A stretch of 64,000 nt of DNA, taken from JACVRW01 sp963746825. Its GTDB lineage: Bacteria > Actinomycetota > Thermoleophilia > Solirubrobacterales > Thermoleophilaceae. A program made the position numbers and the translations under genes. Positions 61,503 through 64,000 of the stretch are shown here, in pieces. The notes under the pieces are model-generated. The model was not told the origin of the DNA and searched no databases. It worked only from the letters and a program-made list of their open reading frames with translations. The stretch spans positions 257,570 through 321,569 of the forward strand of contig CAVVCU010000008.1 of assembly GCA_963746825.1 (NCBI GenBank), written 5' to 3'. Each line of letters starts with the position of its first letter. The stretch's first letter is position 1.

Positions 61503-61697
61503 GTGGCAGTGACCTTCGATGCGCAAGATCCCGAGGGCAAGTCCTATCCGTTGGCGCGCAACGAGCTGAACCAGAGCGAGTTCTGCGGCGTCGCCTTCAG
61601 TGCGGATGGCTCGACGCTCTTTGCCAACATCCAGATGCCGGGGCACGTCTTCGCGATCACCGGGCCGTGGGAGCGGCCGAGCAACGCCCGGCCCTGA
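61503..61697 (+). pseudogene. C-terminal fragment of a PhoX/DUF839 family phosphatase
   Basis: The stretch reads VAVTFDAQDPEGKSYPLARN, ELNQSEFCGVAFSADGSTLF, ANIQMPGHVFAITGPWER, the very characteristic last blade of PhoX-type (DUF839) proteins. Only about 65 residues are present; the preceding 100 bases in frame do not look like the rest of the family. A frame can be opened at 61401, but its first 34 residues are not convincing. Remnant of a truncated gene. Confidence 0.7.
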
Positions 61698-61804
61698 CCC
61701 AGACCGCACACGCGCCACCACAGCCACGTCGCATCCCGGGTATCAGCCCCCGAGAAGACCATCGTGACCTGTCGTCGGAGGTGCCCAGATCACACCTGGA
61801 GTGC

Positions 61805-62707
61805 TCACGGCTCTTCGGGTGCGAGCACGACGTCGAAGGCCGTACGCGACCAAGTGCCCTCGATCACCCGTCCGTCGGGCGTGGGTGTTCCCGGTGCTTG
61901 GGGGTGGAAGTCTCGGATGAGGGAGTCCTTCACCCCGAACACGGCGTCGGAGTCCAAGAATGCGTCACCGCGCACGAAGATGTGCGTGACCAGGGTTCGG
62001 TGACCAGGCGCCTGCGCCATGAAGTGCAGATGTGCCGGCCGCATGGGCGACCGCCCCGTCGACTCGAGCATCTTGCCGACCGGGCCGTCGTGCGGGATCG
62101 GGTACGGCGTCGGGGTGATTGCCCAGAACCGGTATGAGCCATCTTCTCCACTGAAGAGATGACCGCGGGCAGCTGTCCTGCCATCGCCGTACTGCACGTC
62201 GTAGAAGCCGTGGTCATCGGCTTCCCACACCTCGAGACGGGCAGCGACCGGGTGACCGTCGGTGTCGCGGACCGTACCCTCCACCCAGCAGGGTTCACCG
62301 GCCGCACCGAACGCGATGTCCCCGCCAGTGCCCACCTCCGGAGAGCCCTCGACAAAGAACGGACCGAATACGGTCGCCTCCGTGGCGTCCCCGTGCGCCT
62401 CGTTGTTGATGGCGATGGTCTGCATGGACGCACCGAGGGTGTCCGAGAGCAGGATGAACTCCTGGCGCCGATCGCCGGTGATGTGCCCTGCCGCGGCCAG
62501 GAATGCGATAGCCACGCCCCACTCCTCCTCGGTCAGCCTGACCTCGCGCAGGAAGGCGTGGAGGTGGGTGACAACTGCGCGCATCAGTTCCCGCAGACGC
62601 GGTTCAGCGCAGCCGTCGAACGATGCCAGCACCCGCGCGACGACCTCGTCCTCGCGCGCACGCTGCTCCGGCGACATCTCTTGGGGCCGGCTGGTGGCTT
62701 CAGTCAT
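61805..62707 (-). CDS. Intradiol ring-cleavage dioxygenase (hydroxyquinol/catechol 1,2-dioxygenase type)
   Basis: Non-haem Fe(III) enzyme opening catechol-type rings between the hydroxyls, 300 residues. An N-terminal helical domain (LRELMRAVVTHLHAFLREVR, EEWGVAIAFLAAAGHITGDR, RQEFILLSDTLGASMQTIAI) precedes the beta-sandwich. Iron ligands: first Tyr in DDHGFYDVQY, second Tyr in TPYPIPHDGPVG, and two His in RPAHLHFMAQAPGH. VTHIFVRGDAFLDSDAVFGV and SLIRDFHPQ agree with the hydroxyquinol branch. No maleylacetate reductase or ring hydroxylase is nearby, so the aromatic pathway is incomplete here. Confidence 0.92.
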   Translation of the reverse strand: MTEATSRPQEMSPEQRAREDEVVARVLASFDGCAEPRLRELMRAVVTHLHAFLREVRLTEEEWGVAIAFLAAAGHITGDRRQEFILLSDTLGASMQTIAINNEAHGDATEATVFGPFFVEGSPEVGTGGDIAFGAAGEPCWVEGTVRDTDGHPVAARLEVWEADDHGFYDVQYGDGRTAARGHLFSGEDGSYRFWAITPTPYPIPHDGPVGKMLESTGRSPMRPAHLHFMAQAPGHRTLVTHIFVRGDAFLDSDAVFGVKDSLIRDFHPQAPGTPTPDGRVIEGTWSRTAFDVVLAPEEP

Positions 62708-63291
62708 TGGGCCTCCTCTCCCGCCCGAGCCGCATGCAGGGCGCGGTCAGGGTCTGTCCCATTCTGGGTCAGGTGACTGCCCGTCATGCCTTTCCGGCGT
62801 TCGGCCCCGCAGAAGTGACGTGGTACTTCTTGGGTGCGATGGGGATATCGCGGGCTGAGTTCACCCCGAGCCTGGCGAGCCGGGATCCCATGACACGAAC
62901 TGACGGGCGTAGATCCAGCAGCGCTCCGCGCTTTTGTCTGGCCGCCCAATCCAGAACCTCGGCCTTCGCGCCCGTCAGGCCTCAATGGTCAGGCCCCGCC
63001 GCCAGACGCCGTCCCACTGGTCTTGCTTCGCGATGGACCCAGTTGATGAAGACGGCGGGCTCGTACGGGTCAACTGCATCGGGTCCACCGCTGCGCTTGG
63101 CGCGGCTCGAAGGTCATGCCCAACGATCTGCGGATGCGAAGGCATCGTGCTCGCGCAATGAGTGAGTGTGAGCCGTTCAGCGGGCTGAACTACCGCTCAA
63201 CGGTGGATCCAGAAACGAAGCAGTGGCCTACTCACCTCGCGGCGCAGAGACGCGCCCCCAGTCTCCTCGAGCCGGCGGCGCAATCGGACGG
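62708..63291 (-). other. 584 bases without a firm gene; possible coding remnant on the minus strand
   Basis: No family is recognised. On the minus strand one frame reads AKAEVLDWAARQKRGALLDL, RPSVRVMGSRLARLGVNSAR and DIPIAPKKYHVTSAGPNAGK to a stop at 62784, preceded after an in-frame stop (62984) by PDAVDPYEPAVFINWVHREA. The composition is protein-like, so this may be a decayed or frameshifted gene. The stretch near 63175 holds a palindrome listed separately. Confidence 0.25.
63175..63190. repeat. 16-base palindrome nested in a larger inverted repeat
   Basis: GTTCAGC-GG-GCTGAAC is perfect in both seven-base arms, and an outer pair CCGTT/AACGG surrounds it (63173-63213). It is in non-coding sequence of the right arm. 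It could be an operator, a recombination site or the stem of a terminator; nothing decides. Confidence 0.4.
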
Positions 63292-63578
63292 TTAGGCGCA
63301 GTCGCGGCAGACGCTCACGCCCGGCTTTGACTCCTGCGAGCGGTGCGCGAGCGAGGTGGCGGCGCGATGCAGGTGAACTCGTCCGCCTGCTTGGGCAACG
63401 CCTGCACGCTCCAGCGACAGGTCTGACAGGTCCGCGCCCGGCAGTTCCAGCCCGCCGTCCGGGTCACCCTCCTCGAGCAGGTCCACCGTGCGCGACCGCT
63501 CTGATGCAGCCCCTCCAAGGTCTCGGGTTTGTCCTCATCGCCTTCGCGCAGTCGCGGAGCGTCGTAGTCGGTCGCCAT
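63292..63578 (-). pseudogene. DUF4193 family protein, interrupted by frameshifts
   Basis: Actinobacteria-specific small zinc-ribbon-like protein, normally about 100 residues. ATG 63578 gives the family start MATDYDAPRLREGDEDKPET. A frame change near 63490 leads to VDLLEEGDPDGGLELPGADL, another near 63410 to VQALPKQADEFTC and a last near 63345 to LAHRSQESKPGVSVCRDCA with the terminal CRDCA. The first Cys pair, normally C-x2-C after DEFTC, reads TCIAPPP and seems lost. Either a decayed gene or local sequence error. It marks the right arm as actinobacterial. Confidence 0.65.
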
Positions 63579-64000
63579 CAATGGTGCCTTTCCCGTACAG
63601 GGTGGGACCCGAACAACGCTCGAGCAGAGCCGAGTATGCCCACACACCGGTGCCCGTTGTCGACTTGCGTCCGCCGAGTTCCAGGCGAGCAGTCCGACAG
63701 TCACCGGAAGGCCGGTGCTGACGACCAGTAGGTGCCGATATGACGCGGGCTTTGAGACGACTTGGGATTCGGTGGGCCCAGGCGTCTAGGGGGGCGCCTT
63801 GGCGACGCGGGCCTGCTCGCGCAGCGCGCGAACGGATCTCCTGAGCAACCCCCGGGACGTCAGGGCAGACCGTCGGCCTACGCCTGGGCTCCGAAGGCCG
63901 GTCGCAAGAGAGACCCCCGCGCGACCCGGGTCATGCAGGGGTGGGGGAGCTTCTGCCACGCCGACTTTGGTGACCCTTCCGCGGATGAGGACGACGGCGA
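63579..64000. other. 422 bases at the right edge without a supported gene
   Basis: Nothing firm. A plus-strand frame from ATG 63933 (MQGWGSFCHADFGDPSADED) is open to the edge and acidic, so it might be the start of a gene cut by the window; a minus-strand frame with VVLIRGRVTKVG is equally open. Neither can be assigned. Confidence 0.2.

Overview
The window reads as a very GC-rich actinobacterial chromosome. Signs are GTG starts, start/stop overlaps of 1-4 bases, third codon positions almost all G or C, a type II fatty acid synthase operon, ClpC, type III pantothenate kinase and a wax ester synthase family acyltransferase. The gene style is what I would expect of a Thermoleophilia/Solirubrobacterales-like lineage, but that placement is inference. 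It holds for bases 1 to about 58,285. There a coding frame stops in mid-gene and abuts the middle of an opposing gene. The last 5.7 kb look like a different, less GC-rich actinobacterium (phosphotransferase, GntP permease, intradiol dioxygenase, DUF4193 remnant), so the contig may be chimeric.

Layout. 1-6 kb: 3' end of ftsH, then mixed small genes (VOC protein, cupredoxin, SnoaL, NmrA/PadR divergent pair, MFS exporter). 7-10.8 kb: GH6 glycosidase, MmcQ/YjbR protein, metallophosphoesterase, HAD phosphatase, cytochrome c. 10.8-12.6 kb: folP-folB-folK. 12.8-14.6 kb: soluble GAF histidine kinase and NarL-type regulator. 14.7-23 kb: fabD-fabH-fabG-acpP-fabF-carboxyltransferase-SGNH hydrolase-MaoC-fabI-coaX, with MaoC the only dehydratase candidate. 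24-32 kb: AbiEi/DUF559 remnant, dus, greA, lysS, clpC, ogt. 32-39.6 kb: lipoprotein, small membrane proteins, ammonium transporter, GAF-PucR regulator, sensor-like membrane protein, cation/proton antiporter.

39.6-58.3 kb is the most interesting part: two modules, each a glutamine synthetase family enzyme beside three separate glutamate-synthase-like subunits (class II amidotransferase, GXGXG barrel, FMN barrel). Between the modules lie a four-subunit sarcosine-oxidase-like enzyme, formate-THF ligase and a GntR/UTRA regulator. This is the gene content of the N-methylglutamate route for methylamines or N-methyl amino acids, in which the methyl group passes to tetrahydrofolate and Fhs can recover ATP and formate. 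The alpha subunit carries cysteine motifs for two [2Fe-2S] clusters, so it may be a dehydrogenase rather than an O2-dependent oxidase. An AT-rich palindrome occurs twice, before the sarcosine-oxidase-like genes and before the second glutamine synthetase, and is a candidate GntR operator.

Many genes are interrupted by frameshifts, and in the main arm every one can be explained by one extra base. They bunch at 2.3-5.8, 24.4-25.3, 32-38 and 40-42.7 kb and are absent over long stretches. Sequence or assembly error is more likely than gene decay. I saw no tRNA, rRNA, CRISPR array or complete insertion sequence.
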